Assembly (NCBI RefSeq): GCF_014303395.1
Contig: NZ_CP060298.1
Span: 4,235,001-4,299,000 of the forward strand
Length of the DNA: 64,000 nt
Direction: 5' to 3'
Origin: Nakamurella sp. PAMC28650
Lineage (GTDB): Bacteria > Actinomycetota > Actinomycetes > Mycobacteriales > Nakamurellaceae
Below are positions 42,908-50,835 of the stretch, piece by piece. A program made the translations under genes and the position numbers. The notes beneath the pieces are model-generated. The model worked only from the letters and a program-made list of their open reading frames with translations, did not search any database and was not told the DNA's origin. Position 1 is the first letter of the stretch; the number at the start of each line of letters is the position of its first letter.

Positions 42908-44134
42908 ATGGGCAATCCGTGGTTCGAGACCGTTGCCGAAGCTCAACGGCGGGCGAAGAAGAGGCTCCCCCCGTCGGTCTACGGCGCCCTGGTGGCAGGG
43001 TCCGAACGTGGGTTGACCATCCAGGACAACCAGGCCGCCTTCGGCGAACTGGGATTCGCTCCGCACGTGGCCGGGATGTCGGCGAAGAGAAACCTGTCCA
43101 CCACCGTGATGGGACAGGCGATCTCGATGCCCGTCATCATCTCGCCCACCGGCGTGCAGGCCGTGGATCCGGACGGCGAGGTGGCGGTCGCCCGCGCAGC
43201 GGCCGCCCGCGGGACCGTCATGGGGCTGAGTTCGTTCGCCAGCAAGAGCGTCGAGGAGGTGATCGCCGCCAACCCGCAGACGTTCTTCCAGCTGTACTGG
43301 TCGGGCACGCTGGACCAGATCAAGCAGCGGATGGACCGGGCCAGGGCGGCCGGGGCCGTCGGGCTCATCGTCACCCTGGACTGGTCGTTCTCCCACGGTC
43401 GCGATTGGGGCAGCCCCGCCATCCCGGAGAAGGTCGATTTCAGGGCGATGCTAAAATACGCGCCGGAGGCACTGACCCACCCGAGGTGGCTGGCCTCGTT
43501 CGCCAGGACCCGGAAGATCCCCGACCTCACCGTTCCCAACATGGCCGAGCCGGGCGTTCCGGCACCGACCTTCTTCGGTGTCTACGGCGAATGGATGCAG
43601 ACCCCGCCACCCTCCTGGGAGGATGTCGCCTGGCTCGTCAGGGAATGGGGCGGACCGCTGATGTTGAAGGGCGTCTCGCGGGTCGATGACGCACGGAAGG
43701 CCGTCGACGCCGGCGTCACGGCCATCTCGGTGTCCAACCACGGCGGCAACAACCTCGACAGCACGCCCGCCACCATCCGGGCGCTGCCCGCCGTCGCGGA
43801 AGCCGTCGGGGACCAGATCGAGATCGTGCTCGACGGTGGCATCCGCCGGGGCAGCGACGTCGTCAAGGCCGTGGCTCTCGGGGCCAGGGCCGTGATGATC
43901 GGCCGGGCCTACCTGTGGGGTCTGGCCGCCAACGGGCAGGCCGGCGTCGAGAACGTCCTCGACATCCTGCGCGGAGGCATCGATTCGGCACTGCTCGGGA
44001 TGGGCCACTCCGACATCCACGACCTGTCGCAGGACGACATCGTGATCCCCGCGGGTTTCCGCCGGGACCTCGGTGTCGGCTCCTCGCAGCGATCCGGCGG
44101 AGCGAAGGCGGCTACGCCCGCGAACTCGTCGTGA
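42908..44134 (+). CDS. mftD: mycofactocin FMN-dependent dehydrogenase MftD
   Basis: 408 residues. MGNPWFETVAEAQRRAKKRLPPSVYGALVAGSERGLT is the typical MftD opening. The barrel belongs to the lactate/hydroxyacid oxidase family: MPVIISPTGVQAVDPDGEVAVARAAAARG, FQLYWSGTLDQIKQRM, ISVSNHGGNNLDSTPATIRALPAVAEA (catalytic His) and IVLDGGIRRGSDVVKAVALGARAVMIGRAYLWGL (FMN phosphate). MftD oxidatively deaminates the released unit to give premycofactocin, with a redox-active diketone. The 3' end overlaps the convergent regulator gene by 23 bases. Confidence 0.95.
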   Translation: MGNPWFETVAEAQRRAKKRLPPSVYGALVAGSERGLTIQDNQAAFGELGFAPHVAGMSAKRNLSTTVMGQAISMPVIISPTGVQAVDPDGEVAVARAAAARGTVMGLSSFASKSVEEVIAANPQTFFQLYWSGTLDQIKQRMDRARAAGAVGLIVTLDWSFSHGRDWGSPAIPEKVDFRAMLKYAPEALTHPRWLASFARTRKIPDLTVPNMAEPGVPAPTFFGVYGEWMQTPPPSWEDVAWLVREWGGPLMLKGVSRVDDARKAVDAGVTAISVSNHGGNNLDSTPATIRALPAVAEAVGDQIEIVLDGGIRRGSDVVKAVALGARAVMIGRAYLWGLAANGQAGVENVLDILRGGIDSALLGMGHSDIHDLSQDDIVIPAGFRRDLGVGSSQRSGGAKAATPANSS

Positions 44135-45785
44135 TCCTGAGGCGTCGCATCCGGTTGTAGAGGGTGCCACGACTCACCCCGAGGGCCTTGGCCGTTCTCA
44201 TCTTGTTCCCGTCGTGCTCGGCCAGCGCGGCCACGATCGCATCCCGTTCGACCCGGTCGAGTCCCCCGAGATTGCTGGGTGGGGCGGCGGTCCGGTACGA
44301 GGCGGGCAGATCGGCGGCGGTCACGTCACCCGCGCTCCGCCGCGCGGCGACGTAGGTCATCACCACCCGGAGTTCGTGGAAGTTCCCGATCCACGCCTGC
44401 GTGCTCAGCGCATCGATCGCACTCGGCGTGAGGCGGAGCGGGGCGCCGCCGCTGACCTCGTCGAGCATCCGCGCGGCGAGATCGCCGATGACCGCCGCTT
44501 GCCGGGACAGGGCCGGCAGGTCGACGGAGCGCACGCACATGCTGGCCAGGGTGTGGGCGAGTCCGGTCAGACCGTCCATCGGGCCGCAGGTGACGATGAG
44601 GTCGGAGCGGAAGTTCTTCTTGGCCAACGAGATGATCAGGTGGATCAGCCGGTCGGAGAGCAGATCGATCTCCTCGACGACCACGGTCCCGGCCCGGCTG
44701 CTGATCGCATCCACGAACCGCTGGGCCCAGGCCGCCTCGCCGTCCAGGGCCGCGAAACCCGGTTCGAGCACCGTCACCGGGTGACGCTGGACCGCGGCGG
44801 TGGCGGCCCGCGAGCGGCCGGTGCCCGGCGCCCCGGAGATCAGGATGGGCAACCGGGGCCCGCGCTGGTCCCGGAGGCTGCCGCGGTCGGCTGATCCGCC
44901 GACGACCTCGGCCGCCGGGGTGATCTCGAAGACGAAGCCTCCGGCCGACCCGGATACCGCATGGGCGAGCACGGTTGCTCGCATCCCGTTCTGCAGGGGC
45001 ACGTCGGCGGCAAAGCCGCTCTCGGATCCAACCGGCCCGACCAGTGCTCTGAGCAGCGCGAAATCGTGGGGGTTGAGCAGGTCGAGGGCCGCCCGGTTCG
45101 ACAGCACGACGTCGTCGCCGAGGGCGACGACGGGATGGCGTCGATGCGCCGTCATCGTCTGGAAGGCCGCGAACAACAGTCGTTCCGATGCCCGCGCCCC
45201 GTCGAGCAGTCGCTGCTGGACGTGGTCGACCGAATGCGCGACGAGCGCCGCCAGCAGCGGGTTCACACCGGCCCCGAACGAGGTGAAGTTCAGTACCCCC
45301 TCGACCCGGTTCGTCAGCGGATGCAGGATTGGCTGGCCGTAGCAGCTGAACGCCTTGAGCTCGTCGGCGAAGTGCTCGGACCCGTTGATCGCCACCCCCC
45401 GGCGGAGTTCGAGGGCGGTACCCAGGCCGTTGGTACCCACGACCTCCTCCCGACAGGTCGCGCCCGGCCGGACCCCTAGATCGTCGAAGGTGCCCTCGGC
45501 CCGGGTCTCGTCGCACCACCGATGGATCACCCGGCACTCGCGGTCGGCCAGCAGCACGCTGTGGGCCGAACCCCGCAGCTGGGACCGAAGCGTGTCGAGC
45601 ACCGGGCTCGCCGCGGACAGCAACCGGCTCTGCGCATCGAACTCACCGGTCCGCAGGTGACTCAGCGCATCCTCGGGTACCAGGCCGACGTCGCGGGAAC
45701 GGGCCCAGGACAGGGCGATCTCGGGGCGGAGACCCGGGAGGACCGGGGTCTGCTGATGCGGCTGCTCCTGATACATACGTGTCAA
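44112..45785 (-). CDS. AcoR-like transcriptional activator without a sigma-54 contact loop
   Basis: 557 residues. The N-terminal GAF domain shows VIHRWCDETRAEGTFDDLGVRPGATCREEVVGTNGLGTALELRRGVAINGSEHFADELKAFSCYGQPILHP, as in AcoR regulators. The central AAA part has a Walker-A-like LISGAPGTGRSRAATAA and VVVEEIDLLSD for Walker B, but no GAFTGA loop. The C-terminus, RDAIVAALAEHDGNKMRTAKALGVSRGTLYNRMRRL, is a Fis-type HTH. Such proteins control alcohol and ketone oxidation genes in actinobacteria. Divergence from the NDMA-type alcohol dehydrogenase, with a palindrome in between, argues for that target. Confidence 0.87.
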   Translation of the reverse strand: MTRMYQEQPHQQTPVLPGLRPEIALSWARSRDVGLVPEDALSHLRTGEFDAQSRLLSAASPVLDTLRSQLRGSAHSVLLADRECRVIHRWCDETRAEGTFDDLGVRPGATCREEVVGTNGLGTALELRRGVAINGSEHFADELKAFSCYGQPILHPLTNRVEGVLNFTSFGAGVNPLLAALVAHSVDHVQQRLLDGARASERLLFAAFQTMTAHRRHPVVALGDDVVLSNRAALDLLNPHDFALLRALVGPVGSESGFAADVPLQNGMRATVLAHAVSGSAGGFVFEITPAAEVVGGSADRGSLRDQRGPRLPILISGAPGTGRSRAATAAVQRHPVTVLEPGFAALDGEAAWAQRFVDAISSRAGTVVVEEIDLLSDRLIHLIISLAKKNFRSDLIVTCGPMDGLTGLAHTLASMCVRSVDLPALSRQAAVIGDLAARMLDEVSGGAPLRLTPSAIDALSTQAWIGNFHELRVVMTYVAARRSAGDVTAADLPASYRTAAPPSNLGGLDRVERDAIVAALAEHDGNKMRTAKALGVSRGTLYNRMRRLRITTSSRA

Positions 45786-45876
45786 GCTTCCATCGCCTTC
45801 CTGCGCCGGTGCAGGGTCACGAACAGCAATCCATCACGGGGCGATCGACCATCCAGGTGGGAACCGGCCGACCCGA

Positions 45877-45897
45877 ACTGTCCAAAATTTGAACAGT
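45877..45897. promoter_or_regulatory. palindromic operator candidate upstream of the alcohol dehydrogenase
   Basis: Two near-inverted halves, ACTGTCCAAA and TTTGAACAGT, meet around a central A; only one position differs between arms. It lies 60 bases before the dehydrogenase start and 92 bases before the divergent regulator start. It is the best candidate binding site for the AcoR-like protein. Confidence 0.55.
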
Positions 45898-45956
45898 CGG
45901 TCCTCGTGTCCTCTGCGAGTGTAATGCTCGTCACCCACACCGAAGGAGCTGTGAAG

Positions 45957-47072
45957 ATGAAGACCAAGGCTGCCGTCGTCGTCGAACCGGGCAAGCGCAT
46001 CGAGATCGAGGAACTGGATCTGGACGGTCCACGTGAGGGCGAGGTCCTCATCCGGTACACCCACGCCGGCCTCTGCCACTCCGACATCCACATCGCCCAC
46101 GGCGATCTCCCCGCCCGGCTCCCGATGGTGCTCGGGCACGAAGGGGCCGGCATCATCGAGGAGGTCGGACCCGGTGTCACCCGCGTCAAGCCCGGCGATC
46201 ACGTGGTCTGTTCGTTCATCCCCAACTGCGGGGTCTGCCACTACTGCGCCACCGGCCGCCAGTCGATCTGCGACATGGGCGCCACGATCCTGGAGGGGTA
46301 CCTCCCCGGGGACCGGTTCCCGATCACCGGACCACGCGGGCAGTACGGGGCCATGTGCATGCTGGGCACGTTCAGCCAGTGGGGCGTCATCCACCAGAAC
46401 TCCGCGGTCAAGGTCGACGACGACCTACCGCTGGACAAGGCCGTACTGGTCGGCTGCGGCGTTCCCACCGGCTGGGGCGCTGCCGTCAACACCGCCAACG
46501 TCAGGGCCGGCGACACCGTTGCCATCTACGGGGTGGGCGGCATCGGCATCAATGCCGTGCAGGGCGCCCGCTACGCCGGCGCCAAGAACGTCATCGCGAT
46601 CGATCCGCTGGAGAACAAGCGGGAGAAGGCGATGGAACTCGGTGCCACCCATGCCTTCGCCACGGCTGCGGAAGCGCAGACCGCGATCACCGACATGACG
46701 CGGGGTCGCGGCGCCGACTCGGCGATCCTGACGGTCGGGCTGATGACCGAGGAGGTCGTCAGCAGCGGGTTCGACGCCATCGGCAAGGGCGGAACGGTGG
46801 TCGTCACCGGGCTCAACAAGTTCGAGGAGGCCACCATCCACCTCTCCGGTGCGGTGCTCACCCTGTTCCGCAAGAACATCAAGGGGAGCCTGTTCGGCGA
46901 CTGCAACCCGACAACGGACATCCCGAAAATCCTCGGCCTCTACCAGAGCGGTGACCTCAAGCTGGATGAGATCATCACCCGCACCTACACTCTCGAGCAG
47001 GTCAACGAGGGCTACGACGACCTGCTGGCCGGCAAGAACGTCCGCGGCGTCGTGATCCACGAGCATTCGTGA
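45957..47072 (+). CDS. NDMA-dependent (mycofactocin-type) zinc alcohol dehydrogenase
   Basis: 371 residues from ATG 45957 with GAAGGAG at good spacing. Zinc ligands and loops are GLCHSDIHIAHGDLPARLPMVLGHEGAGIIEEVGPGV and CSFIPNCGVCHYCATGRQSICD (structural zinc Cys). The nucleotide fold is TVAIYGVGGIGINAVQGARYAGAKNVIAIDP. The MCMLGTFSQWGVIHQNSAVKVDDDLPLDKAVLVGCGVPTGWGAAVNTA stretch is typical of the actinobacterial group with tightly bound NAD that needs mycofactocin (or the artificial acceptor NDMA) to turn over. It sits beside the mft genes, so it is the probable local client. Confidence 0.92.
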   Translation: MKTKAAVVVEPGKRIEIEELDLDGPREGEVLIRYTHAGLCHSDIHIAHGDLPARLPMVLGHEGAGIIEEVGPGVTRVKPGDHVVCSFIPNCGVCHYCATGRQSICDMGATILEGYLPGDRFPITGPRGQYGAMCMLGTFSQWGVIHQNSAVKVDDDLPLDKAVLVGCGVPTGWGAAVNTANVRAGDTVAIYGVGGIGINAVQGARYAGAKNVIAIDPLENKREKAMELGATHAFATAAEAQTAITDMTRGRGADSAILTVGLMTEEVVSSGFDAIGKGGTVVVTGLNKFEEATIHLSGAVLTLFRKNIKGSLFGDCNPTTDIPKILGLYQSGDLKLDEIITRTYTLEQVNEGYDDLLAGKNVRGVVIHEHS

Positions 47073-47995
47073 GTCGAGTTGCCGAAAGCACCATCGGGCG
47101 GTCCCGAGAGGTCGAACTGCTGCTCGCCGCACTTGACGGTGGTGCACATGTCGTCCTCGAGGGGCCGCCCGGCACGGGCAAGAGCACGCTCCTGCGCACG
47201 GTGGCCAGGAGCCGTGACGTGCCGTTCCACTTCGTCGAGGGCAACGCCGAGCTGACGCCCGCGCGGCTGGTCGGGCACTTCGACCCCGCGCGGGTGCTCT
47301 CCGACGGGTACGTCCAGGAGATCTTCGTGGACGGACCGCTGGCCGCCGCGCTCCGGGACGGCGGCCTGCTCTACGTCGAGGAACTCAACCGGGTACCGGA
47401 GGAAACCCTCAACGTCCTGATCACGGTGATGTCCGAGGCCGAGCTGCACGTCCCCCGCCTCGGCCGGATCGACGCGGCCGCCGGCTTCCGGCTCGTCGCG
47501 GCCATGAATCCGTTCGATGCCGTTGGCACGGCCCGCATCTCCGCGGCCGTCTACGACCGCACCTGCCGGATCGCGATGGGCTACCAGACGGCCGGCGACG
47601 AGGTGCAGATCGTCTCCGCACGGGCGCCCGAGGTGCCGCCGGTGTGGCGGGCCGGCGTCGTCGAGTTGACGCGACGCACCAGGTCCCATCCCGACGTCAG
47701 GGTCGGCTCTTCGGTGCGCGGGGCCATCGACCTCGTGCGCGTGGGCACCTCGCTGGCCGTTGCGCGCGGCTGCCCGGTCGACGACTGGCAGGTCGGGCTG
47801 GACGCAGCCTTCGTGTCGCTGTCGGGCCGCATCCGCCTGTCCGAGTCGGCCGGGCGAACCCCGGAGGACATCGTGCGCCAACTGTACGAGGACGTCTTCG
47901 GTCCTCGGCCGGCCGACTCCGACGACCCCGCCCGGGACGGTGATTCGCCGGGGGAAGCGGTGGCCCGCCGCCAGGGGCGGGCAGCAGTGCGGTAA
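47069..47995 (+). CDS. MoxR-type AAA ATPase
   Basis: 308 residues from GTG 47069, overlapping the dehydrogenase stop by four bases. HVVLEGPPGTGKSTLLRTVA is Walker A, DGGLLYVEELNRVPEETLNVLITVMSEAELHVPRLG is Walker B with the MoxR-type lid region, and FRLVAAMNPFDAVGTARISAAVYDRTCRIAMGYQ carries sensor 1 and the arginine finger. With the VWA protein encoded next it should form a chaperone pair that matures or activates a partner; the dehydrogenase in the same transcript is the obvious candidate. Confidence 0.9.
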   Translation: MSRVAESTIGRSREVELLLAALDGGAHVVLEGPPGTGKSTLLRTVARSRDVPFHFVEGNAELTPARLVGHFDPARVLSDGYVQEIFVDGPLAAALRDGGLLYVEELNRVPEETLNVLITVMSEAELHVPRLGRIDAAAGFRLVAAMNPFDAVGTARISAAVYDRTCRIAMGYQTAGDEVQIVSARAPEVPPVWRAGVVELTRRTRSHPDVRVGSSVRGAIDLVRVGTSLAVARGCPVDDWQVGLDAAFVSLSGRIRLSESAGRTPEDIVRQLYEDVFGPRPADSDDPARDGDSPGEAVARRQGRAAVR

Positions 47996-48021
47996 ACCGA
48001 CCGCAGCGTGGTGCAAGGACC

Positions 48022-48891
48022 ATCTCGCGCACCGATCTGCAAAGGCGGCACGAACAGTTCGCGGCCGTCTCCCCCGAACTCGGCGCCATCGACGAGGCGG
48101 CGCTGGACGACGCGCTGCGCAACGACGCGGCCCGGGCGCTGCACCTGCTCGCCGACCTGACCACCGCCACCGACGAGGCGCTGCGCGAGGCGGCGCGCCG
48201 ACTGGCCGGGAAGATCATGCTCGACCTCGCCCGCACCGGAACCGCGCCCCGATCGGGAAGCGTTCGGCTGCAACAGGTGCCGGCCGACCGTGGCGGGGAT
48301 CTGGATGTCGATCTGTCGATGGAGGCCATCGCCGGTGCGCGGGCGGCCGGACGGGTGCCGAATCTGGAGGAACTGTTCTCGCGCGACTGGCGGCGGCCGG
48401 ACGTCGCCCTCTGCCTCCTCGTCGACGCGTCCGGTTCGATGAGCGGCGATCGCCTCGCCGCGGCGGCACTGACCGCCGCCGCCTGCGCCTGGCGGGCACC
48501 CACCGAGTTCGCCGTGCTCAGCTTCGACCGTCAGGTCAGGGTGCACCGCGCGATCGCGGCCACCAGCGCGCCGGTGGAGACCGTGACGGGGTTGCTGGAG
48601 TTGCGCGGCCACGGGGTGACCGCGGTGGCAGCCGCGCTCCGGGCCGCCGCCGGGCAACTCGCCTCGGCGCGTGCGGCGCGCCGGATCACCATCCTGCTCA
48701 GCGACTGCCGGGCCACCGACGAGCAGGACCCCCTCCCGGCCGCCCGCGCCTTGCAGGAACTGATCGTGCTCGCACCGGCGGACGACTGCGCCGAGGCCGC
48801 CGAACTGGCGCACGCCTCGGACGCCCGCCTCGGAAGGCTCCGGAGCGCGGCGGATGCGCCGGCGGCCCTCGCCGCAGCGCTCGACCGCTGA
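48022..48891 (+). CDS. VWA-domain protein, start unclear
   Basis: About 290 residues with a MIDAS metal site: RRPDVALCLLVDASGSMSGDRLAAAALTAAA (DxSGS), then VTGLLELRGHGVTAVAAALR and ITILLSDCRATDEQDPL. It is the usual partner of a MoxR ATPase. The oddity is the start. The frame opens after a stop at 47941 and has no ATG, GTG or TTG until ATG 48217, which would cut into the helical N-terminal region (TISRTDLQRRHEQFAAVSPE, then LGAIDEAALDDALRNDAARA) that looks genuine. A lost or extra base near 48009-48020, next to an out-of-frame GTGGTG, would explain this. I mark the left end where protein-like sequence begins. Confidence 0.75.
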   Translation: MSRTDLQRRHEQFAAVSPELGAIDEAALDDALRNDAARALHLLADLTTATDEALREAARRLAGKIMLDLARTGTAPRSGSVRLQQVPADRGGDLDVDLSMEAIAGARAAGRVPNLEELFSRDWRRPDVALCLLVDASGSMSGDRLAAAALTAAACAWRAPTEFAVLSFDRQVRVHRAIAATSAPVETVTGLLELRGHGVTAVAAALRAAAGQLASARAARRITILLSDCRATDEQDPLPAARALQELIVLAPADDCAEAAELAHASDARLGRLRSAADAPAALAAALDR

Positions 48892-49125
48892 CGCCGCCAC
48901 CCTGCCGACGCTGACCGACGCTGCCGTTGACCGTGCTGACGGTGCTGACCGTCGGGGTAACCAATTCCTTGCATTCTTGTTCGAGTTGCCGGGTTCTCAC
49001 CGAAGACTTACCCGGAACACCTCGTCGATCACACAGGAACTGTGAGTCTGCCCAGTAGTTCAGGAGCGTTTCCTGACCGACCATCGAATTGGACTGCGCA
49101 CCGTCAAGACTGGCGCTGACCACCG
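48892..49125. other. intergenic region with short repeats
   Basis: Just after the VWA stop, imperfect direct copies of CCGACGCTGA/CCGTGCTGA/CGGTGCTGA run from about 48903 to 48955 and can fold on themselves, perhaps ending transcription. The remaining 170 bases precede the second electron-transfer module, and TTGCATTCTTGTTCGAG near 48970 is relatively A+T rich, a possible promoter. Confidence 0.35.
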
Positions 49126-49491
49126 ATGATCCACCGAGAGGTTCCCTTGATCGCTACTATTGCACCCGACCGGCCGGACGCCGCCGCCGGCCGCCCAGCA
49201 CCCCCTCCACGTCTGTCCTCCCGGGGATGGGCGCGCATCCGACGGAGCACGACGACGGCCGTCTTCGTGATCGCCACCGTGATCGCCATCGCCGTCGGCG
49301 TGCGCGGGGTGGAGGTGTCACCGGTCGCTCCGGCGCTGGCGCTGTCCCCACCCGCCACCTCCACCGTCGCGATGCAGCCGACCGTCACCGCCGACGGGCC
49401 GGGCCGACCGGAGGCGGGTCCGCGCCTCGACAACGGGGCCGGTGGACCCGGGGGGGCCCGCAGCGGCAACCCGGGTGGGGGCCGGCCGTGA
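49126..49491 (+). CDS. small single-pass membrane protein, Pro/Gly-rich exterior
   Basis: 121 residues from ATG 49126; a TTG at 49147, with GAGGTTCCC before it, is also possible. After a basic cytoplasmic region comes one helix (STTTAVFVIATVIAIAVGVRG), then an exported Ala/Pro/Thr stretch ending PRLDNGAGGPGGARSGNPGG. No domain is recognised. Its stop overlaps the start of the ferric-reductase-like gene, so the two are surely co-transcribed. It has no [ST]GA[ST] site. Confidence 0.65.
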   Translation: MIHREVPLIATIAPDRPDAAAGRPAPPPRLSSRGWARIRRSTTTAVFVIATVIAIAVGVRGVEVSPVAPALALSPPATSTVAMQPTVTADGPGRPEAGPRLDNGAGGPGGARSGNPGGGRP

Positions 49492-50792
49492 AGCCGGACC
49501 GGTTCGCCCCAAAGTTCCTGTGGGGCATCACCTCGGGGTCGGTGGCGGCCATGGCGCTGGCCCTGGAACATGCGCCGTGGCCGATTCCGGTCGACGCCGC
49601 CCTGCTGGCCCATGTCACTGGCCTGGTCGCCGGGTACCTGGTCGCGGTGATGTTGGTGCTGATGTCGCGGATGCCGATCCTGGAACGTCGGATCGGCCCG
49701 GACACCCTGGCCCGTTGGCACGCGAAAGGCGGCCGCACCTTCCTGATCCTGGTGTTGGTCCACGCCGGCGGAGCGGTGCAGTCGTGGGCCGATTCGCGGC
49801 ATCAGAGCCTTCCTGCCTCGCTGATGGCCGTCCTCGGCCTTCCCGGCCTGGCGACCGCGACCGTCGGGACCGCCGTCTTCGTCGCCGTCAGGATGATCTC
49901 GATCCGCGCATCCCGGCGGAAGTTGTCGTACGAGACCTGGCACGGCGTCCATCTCCTGACCTACGTCGCCGTGGCGCTGTCGTTCGCCCACGAGCTGGCC
50001 GGGCCGAATCTGGCGGGGTTGCACGTCGTCCAGATCATCTGGACTCTGGTCTACGCCTACGCTTTCGCCCTGGTGCTGCGCTACCGGTTCCTGGCCCCGA
50101 TCGGCGACCTGTGGCGGCATCGACTGGGGGTCGAGTCCGCGATCGCCGAGGCCGACGGGGTGGTCAGCCTGATCATGAAGGGCCGACACCTGGAGGAACT
50201 GAACGCCGAATCAGGCCAGTTCTTCCGCTGGCGTTTCCTGACGTCGCGGACGTGGCGCAGCGCCCACCCGTTCTCGCTGTCGGCCGCCCCGTACGGAGAC
50301 CGGATGCGCATCACCGTCAAGGCTCTCGGTCGGGGCAGTATCCTGGTGCATTCCGTGCGACCCGGCACCTTGGTGTTCGCCGAGGGGCCGTCGGGATCGA
50401 TGACGGCCCGCCGCCGCACCCAGCCATCGGTCCTGCTGATCGCCGGTGGCGTCGGGATCACGCCGATGCGAGCGCTCTTCGAGACGATCGAGCGCCGCGA
50501 CGGGCGCCTGACCCTGCTCTATCGCGTGTCCAGCCAGGAGGACATCGTCTTCGGTCCCGAACTGCAGCACCTTGCGCGGATCCGGGGGGCGGAGGTCATC
50601 TGGATGGTCGGCAGGTCCTCGGAGCCGGCCAACCGGTTCACCGCCGACAACCTGCGCAGGCTGGTACCCGACGTCGATCGACGGGACGTCTACCTGTGCG
50701 CCTCCCCGGGATTGGCGGCCACCGTCCGCCGGGCCCTGGACGAGGTCGGCCTGCCCGCCCACCGGCTGCACGAGGAGGTCTTCGGATTCTGA
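49488..50792 (+). CDS. ferric reductase-like membrane flavocytochrome (first copy)
   Basis: 434 residues from GTG 49488. The N-terminal half has six helices with histidines for two b hemes (LLAHVTGLVAGYLVAVML, ARWHAKGGRTFLILVLVHAGGAV, YETWHGVHLLTYVAVALSFAHEL). The C-terminal half is FNR-like: GQFFRWRFLTSRTWRSAHPFSLSAAP (R-x-x-S/H-P-x-S, FAD), VLLIAGGVGITPMRALFETI (NADPH) and DVYLCASPGLAATVRRALDEVG. It should pass electrons from cytosolic NAD(P)H outward. It faces the two-component genes. Confidence 0.9.
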   Translation: MKPDRFAPKFLWGITSGSVAAMALALEHAPWPIPVDAALLAHVTGLVAGYLVAVMLVLMSRMPILERRIGPDTLARWHAKGGRTFLILVLVHAGGAVQSWADSRHQSLPASLMAVLGLPGLATATVGTAVFVAVRMISIRASRRKLSYETWHGVHLLTYVAVALSFAHELAGPNLAGLHVVQIIWTLVYAYAFALVLRYRFLAPIGDLWRHRLGVESAIAEADGVVSLIMKGRHLEELNAESGQFFRWRFLTSRTWRSAHPFSLSAAPYGDRMRITVKALGRGSILVHSVRPGTLVFAEGPSGSMTARRRTQPSVLLIAGGVGITPMRALFETIERRDGRLTLLYRVSSQEDIVFGPELQHLARIRGAEVIWMVGRSSEPANRFTADNLRRLVPDVDRRDVYLCASPGLAATVRRALDEVGLPAHRLHEEVFGF

Positions 50793-50835
50793 GCCGGCGA
50801 GCCCGCGGATCGAGGACGACATCGCGTGCTCCGAC

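Noticed and set aside
45786-45956. Sigma-54 (-24/-12) promoter for the alcohol dehydrogenase
   Set aside because: I found no TGGC-N8-TTGC arrangement here, and the regulator lacks the sigma-54 contact loop.
48892-48960. Possible CRISPR-like repeats
   Set aside because: Units are short, imperfect and without spacers of constant size; no cas genes are present.
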